Source of the DNA: Gammaproteobacteria bacterium
GTDB lineage: Bacteria > Pseudomonadota > Gammaproteobacteria > Steroidobacterales > Steroidobacteraceae
Assembly (NCBI GenBank): GCA_027459765.1
Contig: DAIDHD010000036.1
Span: 1-64,000 of the forward strand
Direction of reading: 5' to 3'
Length of the DNA: 64,000 nucleotides
Within the stretch, counting starts at the first letter, position 1, and each line of letters opens with the position of its first letter. Shown here piece after piece: positions 19,157 through 27,348 of this stretch. The position numbers and the translations under genes were made by a program. The notes beneath the pieces were generated by a model. That model had not been told where the DNA came from. It was given only the letters and a program-made list of their open reading frames with translations, and did no database searches.

Positions 19157-20800
19157 ATGACACGTGATGCTCGCCGTGAGGTGCGCGCGACGCTGTGCGG
19201 CCTGTTGCTGGCCGCCGCGGCCGCGAACGCCGCTTCGACCCCCGAAGGCACCGACGCCAAGCCCGCGCAGTCCGCCGCGACGACCGTCGACGCACGGGCG
19301 CTGCGCGACGAACGCCAGGTGACCGCCGGTTCGGTCGTGCTCGCCGGACGCCCGGTCGCCTATCAGGCCGAGGCCGGAATCATGGTGGTGCACCAGAAGG
19401 ATCCGCTCGACGAGGAGGCGCCGCGCCACGACGAGCACGGCGGCGCCCCGGCCGCGCAGCCGGCCGAGGCGAGCATGTCCTACGTCGCCTATTTCAAGGG
19501 CGAGAAGGAGGATCCGCGGCGACCGATCACCTTCCTCTACAACGGCGGCCCCGGCTCCTCGACGATCTGGCTGCACATGGGCGCTTTCGCGCCCAAGCGG
19601 GTGGCGACGGCTGACGCGGCACACGCCGCCGCCGCGCCGTACCGCGTGATCGACAACGAGTACAGCCTCATCGACGCCAGCGACCTCGTCTTCGTGGACG
19701 CGCCCGGCACCGGCTTCGGACACCTGCGCGGTACCGACAAGGAGAAGAGCTTCTGGGGCGTCGATCAGGACGCGCATGCATTCGCCAATTTCATCGTCGA
19801 ATTCCTGTCCCGGCACAATCGCTGGAATTCGCCGAAATACCTGTTCGGCGAGAGCTACGGCACCACACGCTCGGCCGCGCTCGCGAACGTGCTCACCACC
19901 GAGAAGTCGGTGGACCTGAACGGCGTCATCCTGCTGTCGCAGATCCTGAGCTTCGACGACAGCGCCGACGCGCCACAGTACAACCCGGGCGTGGACCTGC
20001 CGTACGTCACGGCGCTGCCGACCTACGCCGCCACCGCCTGGTATCACCACAAGCTGCCCGCGCAGCCCGCGGCGCTGGAGCCGTTCCTCGCCGAGGTGGA
20101 GGCCTTCGCCACCGGCGACTACGCGCTCGCTCTCATGCAGGGCGGCAACCTTCCCGCCGCGCGCAAGGCGGCGATCGCGGCGAAGTTGCACGAATACACG
20201 GGACTGCCGACGGACTACATCCTGCGCGCCGATCTGCGCGTGAACGGCGGCGAGTTCGAGAAGACGCTGCTCGGCAGCGACTACACCACGGGCAGGCTGG
20301 ATACGCGCTTCGTGGGGCCGACGCTCGATCCGATGAGCAAGGAGGCCGAGTACGATCCGCAGTCGGCGGCCATTTCCTCGGCGTACGTCTCGGCCTTCAA
20401 CGACTACGTGCGCACGACGCTCAAGTTCGGCCAGGGCAAGACCTACAACCCGGAGATCGACCTCGATCCCTTCTGGGACTATCTGCACAAGCCGCCGGGG
20501 GCTACGCAGAGGGTGGCCGTTGCCACCAACGTCATGCCCGACCTCGCCGCGGCCATGAAGCAGAATCCGACGCTCAAGGTGATGATGAACGGCGGCTACT
20601 ACGACCTCGCCACGCCGTTCTTCGCCGCCGAATACGAGCTCGCGCACATGCCCATTCCGGCCGAGCTGCGCAAGAACATCGAAATGCACTTCTACAACGC
20701 CGGGCACATGGTGTACGTGCACGAGGCAGACCTGAAGGCGTTGCACGCCAACGTGGCCGCGTTCATCGAAGCCACCCGCAACGCCGGGCCGCGCGGATGA
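19157..20800 (+). CDS. S10 family serine carboxypeptidase-like protein, exported
   Basis: A 547-residue secreted or periplasmic alpha/beta-hydrolase of peptidase family S10. A signal peptide ('LCGLLLAAAAANAAS') opens the protein. The oxyanion segment 'YNGGPGSSTIWLHMGAF' is near residue 128, and the nucleophile Ser lies in 'LFGESYGTTRSAAL' near 231. The acid is in 'MNGGYYDLATPFF' and the catalytic His in 'NAGHMVYVHE' near 515, so the triad is complete. The ATG at 19157 has GGGAGAAG upstream, whereas the track start lies in antisense MscS sequence. The stop overlaps apt as ATGA. These enzymes trim C-terminal residues from peptides at acidic pH in other organisms; the substrate here is unknown. 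Confidence 0.88.
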   Translation: MTRDARREVRATLCGLLLAAAAANAASTPEGTDAKPAQSAATTVDARALRDERQVTAGSVVLAGRPVAYQAEAGIMVVHQKDPLDEEAPRHDEHGGAPAAQPAEASMSYVAYFKGEKEDPRRPITFLYNGGPGSSTIWLHMGAFAPKRVATADAAHAAAAPYRVIDNEYSLIDASDLVFVDAPGTGFGHLRGTDKEKSFWGVDQDAHAFANFIVEFLSRHNRWNSPKYLFGESYGTTRSAALANVLTTEKSVDLNGVILLSQILSFDDSADAPQYNPGVDLPYVTALPTYAATAWYHHKLPAQPAALEPFLAEVEAFATGDYALALMQGGNLPAARKAAIAAKLHEYTGLPTDYILRADLRVNGGEFEKTLLGSDYTTGRLDTRFVGPTLDPMSKEAEYDPQSAAISSAYVSAFNDYVRTTLKFGQGKTYNPEIDLDPFWDYLHKPPGATQRVAVATNVMPDLAAAMKQNPTLKVMMNGGYYDLATPFFAAEYELAHMPIPAELRKNIEMHFYNAGHMVYVHEADLKALHANVAAFIEATRNAGPRG

Positions 20801-21306
20801 CCGCCGAGGAGCTCAAGCGCGCGATCGCGGACGTCCCTGATTTCCCGCAGCCGGGGATCCTGTTCCGCGACATTTCGCCGCTGCTGCGCGACCACTTCGA
20901 GGCGACCATCGGCGCGCTGGACTCGCTGCTTTCGGCGGCGGAATGGCAGGAAATTGACGCCGTCGCCGGCATCGAATCGCGTGGTTTCATCCTCGGCGCG
21001 CCGCTCGCGCTCGCGCGGCGCAAGGGCTTCGTGCCGGTGCGCAAGCAGGGCAAGCTTCCCCCCGACGTGGTCAACCTCGCCTACGACCTGGAATACGGTT
21101 CCGGCGTGCTCGAGATGAAGCCGGGGTCCGGGCGTTTGCTGCTCGTCGACGACGTGCTGGCGACCGGCGGCACGCTGCGCGCCGCCGCCGACCTGTGCGT
21201 GCGCGCCGGCTATTCGGTGCGCGCGCTCGGCGTGCTGATCGACCTGCACCTGGTGCGCGAGTTCGTCTGGCAGGGCCTGCCGGGCCGAGCCGTGATCCAC
21301 TACTGA
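20797..21306 (+). CDS. apt: Adenine phosphoribosyltransferase Apt
   Basis: A 169-residue cytosolic enzyme converting adenine and PRPP to AMP. The typical Apt opening 'DFPQPGILFRDISPLL' is followed by 'AGIESRGFILGAPLA', 'GFVPVRKQGKLP' and the PRPP-binding motif 'LLLVDDVLATGGTL'. The length is standard. The ATG overlaps the stop of the S10 peptidase gene (ATGA). The following gene is a nucleosidase whose likely product is adenine, so the pair would make a short adenine-salvage route. A PRPP synthetase-like gene lies at about 40 kb. Confidence 0.96.
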   Translation: MTAEELKRAIADVPDFPQPGILFRDISPLLRDHFEATIGALDSLLSAAEWQEIDAVAGIESRGFILGAPLALARRKGFVPVRKQGKLPPDVVNLAYDLEYGSGVLEMKPGSGRLLLVDDVLATGGTLRAAADLCVRAGYSVRALGVLIDLHLVREFVWQGLPGRAVIHY

Positions 21307-21313
21307 GCCCGCC

Positions 21314-21898
21314 GTGACGGCTGCGGACACGCTGGTGGTCATGGCGCTGCGCGCGGAGTCGGACGGCGTGTTCGAAGCGGCGGGAGTGCCCGTGCTGTAC
21401 ACCGGGGTGGGCAAGGTCAACGCCGCAATCGCGCTCGCCCGCGAGCTCGACCGTCGCGCGCACGCCGGCCGCCCGGCCCCCTTGGTGCTGAACTTCGGCT
21501 CCGCCGGCAGCCGCGTACATGCCGCCGGCGCGCTGCTCGCCTGCCATCGTTTCGTGCAGCGGGACATGGACGTGCGCGGACTCGGATTCGATCTCGGCGT
21601 GACGCCCTTCGACGACTCGCCCGCGGCGCTGGAATTCGACGTGCTCTTCCCGCAACTACCGGCCGCGGTGTGCGGCAGCGGCGACTCGTTCGTGACCGGC
21701 GCGCCGGAACTGCCCTGCGACGTGGTGGACATGGAGGCTTTTGCGCTCGCCAAGGCGTGCGCCCTGGCGGGTGCGCGCTTCGGCTGCGCCAAGTACGTCA
21801 CCGACGGCGCGGATCACGCGGCGGCCGACGACTGGCAGCGCAACGTGCATCGCGCCGCCGAGGAGTTCCTCGTCCTGTACCGGAGTGTCGTTTCTTGA
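21314..21898 (+). CDS. Nucleosidase of the MTA/SAH nucleosidase family
   Basis: A 194-residue member of the nucleoside phosphorylase/MTAN superfamily, somewhat shorter than typical MTAN (about 230). 'LVVMALRAESDGVFEAAG' and 'VLYTGVGKVNAAIALA' form the N-terminal core. 'VVDMEAFALAKACALAG' carries the purine/ribose-binding Glu and 'KYVTDGADHAAADDW' the catalytic Asp. The expected reaction is hydrolysis of methylthioadenosine or S-adenosylhomocysteine to adenine, which apt, 7 bp upstream, would recycle. Exact substrate specificity is inferred. The GTG start follows apt closely, and its TGA overlaps the TTG of the next gene. Confidence 0.82.
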   Translation: MTAADTLVVMALRAESDGVFEAAGVPVLYTGVGKVNAAIALARELDRRAHAGRPAPLVLNFGSAGSRVHAAGALLACHRFVQRDMDVRGLGFDLGVTPFDDSPAALEFDVLFPQLPAAVCGSGDSFVTGAPELPCDVVDMEAFALAKACALAGARFGCAKYVTDGADHAAADDWQRNVHRAAEEFLVLYRSVVS

Positions 21899-23337
21899 CC
21901 CCTGCGGCTTCGGCGGCGTGCCGCAAGCCCCGCTCGAGCGCGGCCGGGATCCGGCCGCGGCGGGCGGCCGCGGCCATCGCGGTCGCCGTCGCCGCCACCG
22001 TCGCGGTGCTGGTGGCGACGGTGGCGTCCGCGGCCGTTGCCGCGCCCGTGCAGCGGCCATTCGTGCTGATGATCTCGATCGACGGCCTGAAGCCCGAGGC
22101 CGTGCTCGATGCGGCCGACCACGGTCTCGCGTTGCCCAATCTGCGCCGCTTCCTCGTCGAGGGAGCCCACGCCCGTTCGGTACGCGGCGTGTTGCCGTCG
22201 CTGACCTATCCCAGCCACGTGAGCCTGCTCACCGGCGCGGCGCCGGCGCGGCACGGTGTCTACGCCAACACGACCTTCGATCCGCTGGATCGCAACGATC
22301 GCGGCTGGTACTGGTATGCCGAGGACGTGCGTGTTCCGACTCTGTGGGACGCCGCGACCGCCGCGGGGTTGACCACGGCCAACGTCTACTGGCCGGTGAG
22401 CGTGGGGGCGCACATCACCTGGAACCTGCCGCAGATCTGGCGGCGGGGTACGGACGATGACCTGAAGCTGCAGCGGGCGCTGTCGACGCCGGGCCTGGAT
22501 CGTGCGCTGGGCGCCGGCCTCGCGCCTTATCCGGGCGGCATGCAGGAGACGGTGGCGGATGACGAGATTCGGGCGCAATACGCCATGCGTCTGCTCGAGT
22601 CGAAGCACCCCGATTTCATGACCGTGTACCTCACCGGGCTGGACACGGCGCAGCACCACTCGGGCCCCTTCAGTGCCGCGGCCAATGCGACTCTCGAGCG
22701 CCTCGACGCGGTGGTGGGGCGGCTGCGCGCCGCGGCGCTGCGCGCGGCGCCGGGGCGCGCGCTGGTGTGCGTGGTTTCCGATCACGGCTTCGCGCGCGTC
22801 GAGCACGACGTGAACCTGCTCGCGGCCTTCCACGAGGCGGGTCTCGTGCGCACCGACCCGTCCGGCAAGATCGTCGACTGGGACGCGACGCCGTGGCCCG
22901 CGGGCGGCAGTGCCGCGGTGATGCTGGCGCACCCCGAGGATTCGGCCACGCGAGCCCGGGTCGCTAGCCTGTTGGCGCGACTGGCGGCCGATCCGGCCAA
23001 CGGCATCGCCCGCGTGCTCGACGCCGACGAACTCGCACGCTCCGGGGGATTCCCGGGTGCGACGTATCTGGTCGCGTTCCGCGAGGGCTACGAGACCGGC
23101 CTCGCCCTCGACGGACCGCTGGTGACCGCGCCGGCCAACGCCGGCATGCACGGATATCCGCCGGACGATCCGGCCATGCGCGCGACCTTCCTGATCGCGG
23201 GACCGGGCGTGCCCGCCGGGCTCGATCTAGGCGACATCGACATGCGGCGCATAGCACCCACGATCGCGGCGGCGCTGCGCGTGCGTCTGGCCGGAGCCGA
23301 GCTCGCGGCCATCGACTGGTCTCACCCCGGCGGCTGA
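21895..23337 (+). CDS. Type I phosphodiesterase/nucleotide pyrophosphatase-like protein, membrane/exported
   Basis: A 480-residue alkaline-phosphatase-superfamily enzyme of the phosphodiesterase/nucleotide-pyrophosphatase type. A long hydrophobic N-terminal segment directs export. The metal site opens with 'LMISIDGLKPEAV'. The nucleophilic Thr sits in 'PSLTYPSHVSLLTGAAPARH', and 'TGLDTAQHHSG', 'VVSDHGFARVEHDV' and 'AGMHGYPPDDPAM' supply further zinc ligands. It would hydrolyse phosphodiester or pyrophosphate bonds in the periplasm, possibly feeding nucleosides to the preceding salvage genes. I infer a TTG start at 21895 overlapping the nucleosidase stop. The track ORF adds about 75 spurious residues. 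Its 3' end overlaps the DUF2147 gene by 16 bp. Confidence 0.85.
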   Translation: MTPAASAACRKPRSSAAGIRPRRAAAAIAVAVAATVAVLVATVASAAVAAPVQRPFVLMISIDGLKPEAVLDAADHGLALPNLRRFLVEGAHARSVRGVLPSLTYPSHVSLLTGAAPARHGVYANTTFDPLDRNDRGWYWYAEDVRVPTLWDAATAAGLTTANVYWPVSVGAHITWNLPQIWRRGTDDDLKLQRALSTPGLDRALGAGLAPYPGGMQETVADDEIRAQYAMRLLESKHPDFMTVYLTGLDTAQHHSGPFSAAANATLERLDAVVGRLRAAALRAAPGRALVCVVSDHGFARVEHDVNLLAAFHEAGLVRTDPSGKIVDWDATPWPAGGSAAVMLAHPEDSATRARVASLLARLAADPANGIARVLDADELARSGGFPGATYLVAFREGYETGLALDGPLVTAPANAGMHGYPPDDPAMRATFLIAGPGVPAGLDLGDIDMRRIAPTIAAALRVRLAGAELAAIDWSHPGG

Positions 23338-23807
23338 CGTTCCCAGGTCTGCGAGCGGCCAATCCAGGAGAAGCCCAGGTAACCGCGCACGATCAGGTGC
23401 GAGCCGCTCGGGTCGAGGCGCAGCTTGCAGCTGTACACCGTGCCCGACTCCGGGTCGAGGATGTCGCCGCCGGTGTACTCGCCGTCCTCGAATCGCATGT
23501 TGCGGATGATCACCAGGCCGATGATCGGCTGGTTCTTGCGCTCGTCCTTGCACACGCCGCACACCCGGTCCTGTGCGCCGGGCGTGAAGCTCCGCTCAAT
23601 CTTCGCGAACAGACGTCCGCCCTGTTCGTAGACGCGGACGATGGCTCGCGGCCGTCCGGTCTTGTCGTCGATGGTCTTCCAATCCCCCAGCGGTGACGGC
23701 GCGGAGGCGGTCGTGCCCGCCGGCACGGCGGCCCGGCCGGCGACGGTCAGGCCCAACAGCGCAGCGAGCGTCAGCGTGCAGGCATGCGCGAAGCGAATGG
23801 CAGTCAT
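23322..23807 (-). CDS. DUF2147 family exported protein
   Basis: A 161-residue exported protein of the DUF2147 family, whose function is unknown. A signal peptide ('HACTLTLAALLGLTVAGRAA') precedes a lipocalin-like small beta domain. Family features include 'LGDWKTIDDKTGRPRAIVRV', a Cys pair in 'DRVCGVCKDERKNQPIIG' and 'WIGRSQTWERQP' near the end. The ATG at 23807 has GGGGAGGAA upstream, whereas the track ORF begins far upstream in antisense EamA sequence. It lies 41 bp downstream of the EamA gene on the same strand and may be cotranscribed with it. Confidence 0.82.
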   Translation of the reverse strand: MTAIRFAHACTLTLAALLGLTVAGRAAVPAGTTASAPSPLGDWKTIDDKTGRPRAIVRVYEQGGRLFAKIERSFTPGAQDRVCGVCKDERKNQPIIGLVIIRNMRFEDGEYTGGDILDPESGTVYSCKLRLDPSGSHLIVRGYLGFSWIGRSQTWERQPPG

Positions 23808-23848
23808 CCGATGGTTCCTCCCCTGATGTCTGCGGACCGTGCGAGTTC

Positions 23849-24760
23849 TCAGCCCGCCCGTTCGGGCCTTGCTGCCAGCGGCGCCGGCGCGGGTTCGCGC
23901 CGCAGGTTCATGAGCACGAGCCCGCAGATGGTGATCGCCACGCCGACGATCGCCGCGAGACCGATGGCCTCGCCGGCGCAGGCGCCCCAGAACAGGCCCC
24001 AGATGGGCAGCAGATACGTCACGGCGACCACCTGCGTCGGGCTGACGTGCGCGAGCAGCCGATAGTAGAGCAGGTAGGCGATACCGCTGCCGGCGAAGCC
24101 GAGCACGGCGATGGCGCCGACGGCGTCCAGCCGCAACGGTGCCGGGTGCTCGCCGCCGAGCGCGACCGGCAGCAGCATCAGCGTCGCGAGGGTGAGTTGG
24201 GCGGTGGCCAGACCGAGCGGCTCGAGTCCCCGCAGCCTGGATTTGGCGATCACCGTCGCGATCGCGTAACACAGCGCCGCGACCGCGATGATCGCGATCC
24301 CGAACAGCGACTCGCCGGACATCCCGTTCGCCGCCGCACCCGCGTGCGACACCACCACCGCCAGCACGCCGCCGAACGACAGCAGCACGCCCGCGATCAT
24401 GGTGGGACTCGCCGACGAGCGGTTCATCCCGAAGGTCAGCAGCAGGCTCCAGATCGGCGTGGTCGCGTTGAGCACCGCGGCGATGTTGCTCGGCACGGTG
24501 CGTTCGCCCCAGGCGAAGAACGTGAACGGCAGGGCGTTGTTGAGCGCCGCGACCAGCAGCAGCCAGGGCAGGCGCGAGCGCGGCGGCAATTGCCGACGGG
24601 TCGCGACCAGCACCCCGTACAGCAGGCCGGCGCCCAGCGCACAGCGCAGCATCGAGATCCACGCCGGCGGAAACACGGGAACCGCAATCCGCATCATCAG
24701 GAAGGACACGCCCCACACGGCGGAGAGCAGCAGGATCTGTATGGCGTAGCGCGCCGGCAT
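23849..24760 (-). CDS. EamA/DMT-family transporter (RhaT/YdcZ type)
   Basis: A 303-residue membrane protein with about ten hydrophobic helices arranged as two EamA repeats, typical of drug/metabolite exporters. The first repeat starts 'AIQILLLSAVWGVSFLMMRI', which is the classic 'WGxxF' entry. The second repeat follows 'IAVLGFAGSGIAYLLYYRLL', with 'PIWGLFWGACAGEAIG' near the end. Members export amino acids, nucleosides or other small metabolites, and the cargo here is unknown. The ATG at 24760 lies 35 bp downstream of a perfect minus-strand TATAAT (24796-24801). Confidence 0.88.
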   Translation of the reverse strand: MPARYAIQILLLSAVWGVSFLMMRIAVPVFPPAWISMLRCALGAGLLYGVLVATRRQLPPRSRLPWLLLVAALNNALPFTFFAWGERTVPSNIAAVLNATTPIWSLLLTFGMNRSSASPTMIAGVLLSFGGVLAVVVSHAGAAANGMSGESLFGIAIIAVAALCYAIATVIAKSRLRGLEPLGLATAQLTLATLMLLPVALGGEHPAPLRLDAVGAIAVLGFAGSGIAYLLYYRLLAHVSPTQVVAVTYLLPIWGLFWGACAGEAIGLAAIVGVAITICGLVLMNLRREPAPAPLAARPERAG

Positions 24761-24795
24761 GGAGAATTGCGACCGGTAGGGGTTCGGAAGCCTGG

Positions 24796-24803
24796 ATTAT
24801 ACT
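24796..24803. promoter_or_regulatory. Overlapping divergent -10 elements (EamA transporter / GT9)
   Basis: ATTATACT reads TATAAT on the minus strand (24801-24796), 35 bp before the EamA ATG. It reads TATACT on the plus strand (24798-24803), about 35 bp before the GT9 GTG. The two -10 hexamers overlap by four bases, a symmetric arrangement expected for bidirectional transcription. No matching -35 boxes were identified. Confidence 0.5.
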
Positions 24804-24838
24804 CACCACCGTTCGCGTCGGCCGAGAATCGAAGACCC

Positions 24839-25927
24839 GTGCATCACTCCCCTAACGCGCTCGCCGCGCCACTCGTCGTCCGCTGCGGGGCGTTCGGCGA
24901 CATGGTGCTGCTCACCGCGCTCATCCGCGTGCTCAACGACCGCTGGCAACGGCCGGTCGACGTGCTCACCTCGGGCGCGTGGAGCGAACCGCTGCTGCGC
25001 GGCCAGCCCGGAGTCGGCGAGATCTTCGCGCTCCGCAGCCGCAAGGCGCCCTATCTCGTCAGCCCCGATCAGTGGCGCGCGGTGGCGGGTCTGCGCGCGC
25101 GCGGTCACGGGCCGGTCTGGTACTGCGACGCCAACGACGCCGCCCGGCCTTTGCTCGAGCGCGCCGGAATCGATGCGCAGTGGATCGTGGACGTGCGCGA
25201 TCACCCACTGCGCGCGGGCGAACACGCCACCGAGCAGTGGGCGCGGCTGGCGCGCGTCGATCCGGCCGCTGCACCGGCGCCTGCGGCAGAGGGCTCGGCG
25301 CAAGCCGACGCGGTGGCGGGAGCCGCACTCGTGGTCGGCGACGCGCAGCGCGCCGATCTCCTGCGCTGGCTCGAGCGGCGCGGCCTCGGCGACGCACCGC
25401 TCATGCTGGTGCAGATGGGCAACAAGCGCACCATGCGCCGCGGCCTGAAGCGGCTCGCCGTGAACCACAAGTACTGGCCGGCCGAGCGCTGGGCCGAGGT
25501 GCTGCGCGCGATGCGCGAGCGCTGTCCGCGGCACGCTCTGTTGTTGCTCGGCACCGGTCCGGAGTGGAGCCTGAATGCGCAGATTGCGGCTCTCGCCGGC
25601 GTCGAACGGTGCTACAACGTCGCCGACGACCTGCCGATCCCGCGCCTGCTCGCCTTGCTCGAGCGCGGCGCCGGACTGGTGACCGTCGATTCCGGGCCCG
25701 CGCACGCGGCGGCGGCGCTCGGCTGCCCGCTCGTGGTGCTTTTCGGCCGGGCCTCGCCGACGTTGTACCGTCCGCGCGGCCGGGCCAATGCGCAGGTGGA
25801 ACTGCTGAGCGGGGAGGTCGGGGGCGAGCCCAGCATGCTCGGCATCACGACCGAGGCCGTGATCGCAGCGTGGCGCCGCCTGCAGCTGCGCGCGCCGTCC
25901 GGCGGCGGACCCGCGCCGGTCCCTTAA
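24839..25927 (+). CDS. Glycosyltransferase family 9 (heptosyltransferase-like)
   Basis: A 362-residue GT-B fold enzyme of the ADP-heptose:LPS heptosyltransferase family. 'PLVVRCGAFGDMVLLTALIR' is the N-terminal family signature. 'MLVQMGNKRTMRRG' and 'HALLLLGTGPEWSLNAQIAA' lead to the nucleotide-sugar motif 'VTVDSGPAHAAAALGCPLVV'. It presumably adds a heptose or related sugar to lipopolysaccharide core in the cytoplasm, but WaaC/F/Q-type identity cannot be assigned by eye and no other LPS core genes adjoin. The GTG start is inferred from the domain start; the track ORF is about 380 residues too long upstream. The stop overlaps that of glgC by 4 bp (TTAA). Confidence 0.88.
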   Translation: MHHSPNALAAPLVVRCGAFGDMVLLTALIRVLNDRWQRPVDVLTSGAWSEPLLRGQPGVGEIFALRSRKAPYLVSPDQWRAVAGLRARGHGPVWYCDANDAARPLLERAGIDAQWIVDVRDHPLRAGEHATEQWARLARVDPAAAPAPAAEGSAQADAVAGAALVVGDAQRADLLRWLERRGLGDAPLMLVQMGNKRTMRRGLKRLAVNHKYWPAERWAEVLRAMRERCPRHALLLLGTGPEWSLNAQIAALAGVERCYNVADDLPIPRLLALLERGAGLVTVDSGPAHAAAALGCPLVVLFGRASPTLYRPRGRANAQVELLSGEVGGEPSMLGITTEAVIAAWRRLQLRAPSGGGPAPVP

Positions 25928-27207
25928 GGCCGGGCCGAACCGAGCCGCCGCAGCATGCTCGCCGTCACCAGCACGACGCCGCGCTTGGTGACGAAGAATC
26001 GCTCGCGGTCGAGCTCCAGGTCGTGGCCGATGAGCGTTCCTTCCGGCACGACGCAGTCTTCGTCGAGGATCGCGCGGCGGATCCGGCAGTTCCTGCCCAC
26101 CGTCACCCGAGGCAGGAGCACCGAGCTGTCGACGACGCTGCCCTCCTCGACGCGCACTTCCTGCGAGAGCAGCGACCGGTTCACGTAGGACCCGGAGACT
26201 ATGCATCCGCCCGCCACCATCGAGTTGACGGCCATGCCGCGCCTGCCGTCCTCGTCGAGGACGAATTTCGCCGGCGGCTGTTGCGACTGGTAGGTCCAGA
26301 TCGGCCAGAGCTGATCGTAGATGTTGAGTTCCGGGTCGAGAGCGACCAGCTCCATGTTGGCTTCGTAGAGGGCGTCGACGTTGCCCACGTCGCGCCAGTA
26401 GCTCTGGGCGCGGGTCTCCACGTCCTGGAACGGGTAGGCGAACACGCGCATGCGGCCGATCGAGGGCGGGATGATGTTCTTGCCGAAGTCGTGGCTGCTG
26501 GTCTCGCTGAGGGCGTCGTCGGTCAGCAGCTTCTCGAGCCGGTCGGCGCCGATCACGTAGATGCCCATCGAGGCGCGCGCGAAGCCTGGCTGGCCCGGTA
26601 TCGGATCCGGGTTCTCCGGCTTTTCGGCGAACTTGACCACCCGGTTGGTGTCGTCCGTGGTGAGGATGCCGAACTCGCGCGCGCGCTCGATCGGAACGTC
26701 CACCACGCCGACGGTGATGTCCGCCTCGTTCTGCTCGTGGTAGGCGATCATCGGGCCGTAATCCATCTTGTAGATGTGGTCGCCGGCCAGGATCAGCACG
26801 TGCATCGGGTGGTGCGAGCGGACGAACTCGAGGTTCTGGAACACCGAGTCCGCCGTGCCCCGGTACCAGTGGCTGCCGATCTGCTGCTGCGCCGGGATGA
26901 TCTCCACGAACTCGCCCATCTCGCCGCGCAGGTAGCTCCAGCCGCGCTGGATGTGCTGGATCAGCGATTGGGACTTGTACTGCGTGAGCACCGCGATCTG
27001 GCGTATGCCGGAGTTGACGCAGTTGGAGAGCACGAAATCGATGATGCGGAACTTGCCGCCGAACGGCGTCGCCGGCTTGCAGCGGTGCTCCGTGAGCGCC
27101 TTCAGGCGCTCGCCGCGCCCGCCGGCCATGATCACCGCGAGTGTCCCGCTCGTCAGACGGCTGACGTACCGTCCAGTGTTCTTGGGTACCGTGGTCTTGG
27201 AAGCCAT
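25924..27207 (-). CDS. glgC: Glucose-1-phosphate adenylyltransferase GlgC
   Basis: A 427-residue ADP-glucose pyrophosphorylase, the regulated first step of glycogen synthesis. 'LAVIMAGGRGERLKALT' is the nucleotide-binding loop, followed by 'CKPATPFGGKFRIIDFVLSN', 'ILAGDHIYKMDYGPMIAYH' and 'IPGQPGFARASMGIYV'. A C-terminal left-handed beta-helix ('VVDSSVLLPRVTVGRNCRI') completes the enzyme. I start at the ATG giving 'MASKTTVPKNTGRYV'; an upstream ATG at 27252 is possible. It is divergent from glgA across about 140 bp, so the two committed glycogen genes probably share a control region. Confidence 0.95.
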   Translation of the reverse strand: MASKTTVPKNTGRYVSRLTSGTLAVIMAGGRGERLKALTEHRCKPATPFGGKFRIIDFVLSNCVNSGIRQIAVLTQYKSQSLIQHIQRGWSYLRGEMGEFVEIIPAQQQIGSHWYRGTADSVFQNLEFVRSHHPMHVLILAGDHIYKMDYGPMIAYHEQNEADITVGVVDVPIERAREFGILTTDDTNRVVKFAEKPENPDPIPGQPGFARASMGIYVIGADRLEKLLTDDALSETSSHDFGKNIIPPSIGRMRVFAYPFQDVETRAQSYWRDVGNVDALYEANMELVALDPELNIYDQLWPIWTYQSQQPPAKFVLDEDGRRGMAVNSMVAGGCIVSGSYVNRSLLSQEVRVEEGSVVDSSVLLPRVTVGRNCRIRRAILDEDCVVPEGTLIGHDLELDRERFFVTKRGVVLVTASMLRRLGSARP

Positions 27208-27335
27208 CCTGCGTTCCGGAATCGCCCGCTTCGCGCCGAGCGTCCATGCCAAACCCCGCCTCGCTCGAGCGAGCGTGCCACACTCTGCGCGAACGCGCCA
27301 AGGTTATTCGAGACCGCCACGCGCTCGCGCTTTGC

Positions 27336-27341
27336 TACACT
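27336..27341 (+). promoter_or_regulatory. Extended -10-like element for leaderless glgA transcript
   Basis: TACACT preceded by TGC (an extended -10, TGCTACACT) lies 7 bp before the GTG of glgA. No Shine-Dalgarno lies between, so transcription probably begins at or next to the start codon. The rest of the 141-bp glgC-glgA gap shows no other feature I can support. Confidence 0.5.
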
Positions 27342-27348
27342 GCGACGG

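Noticed and set aside
24979-27348. N-terminal ~790 residues of the 1282-aa ORF that ends in glgA
   Set aside because: It reads through the antiphase GT9 gene and antisense glgC; the GlgA domain begins only at the GTG at 27349.
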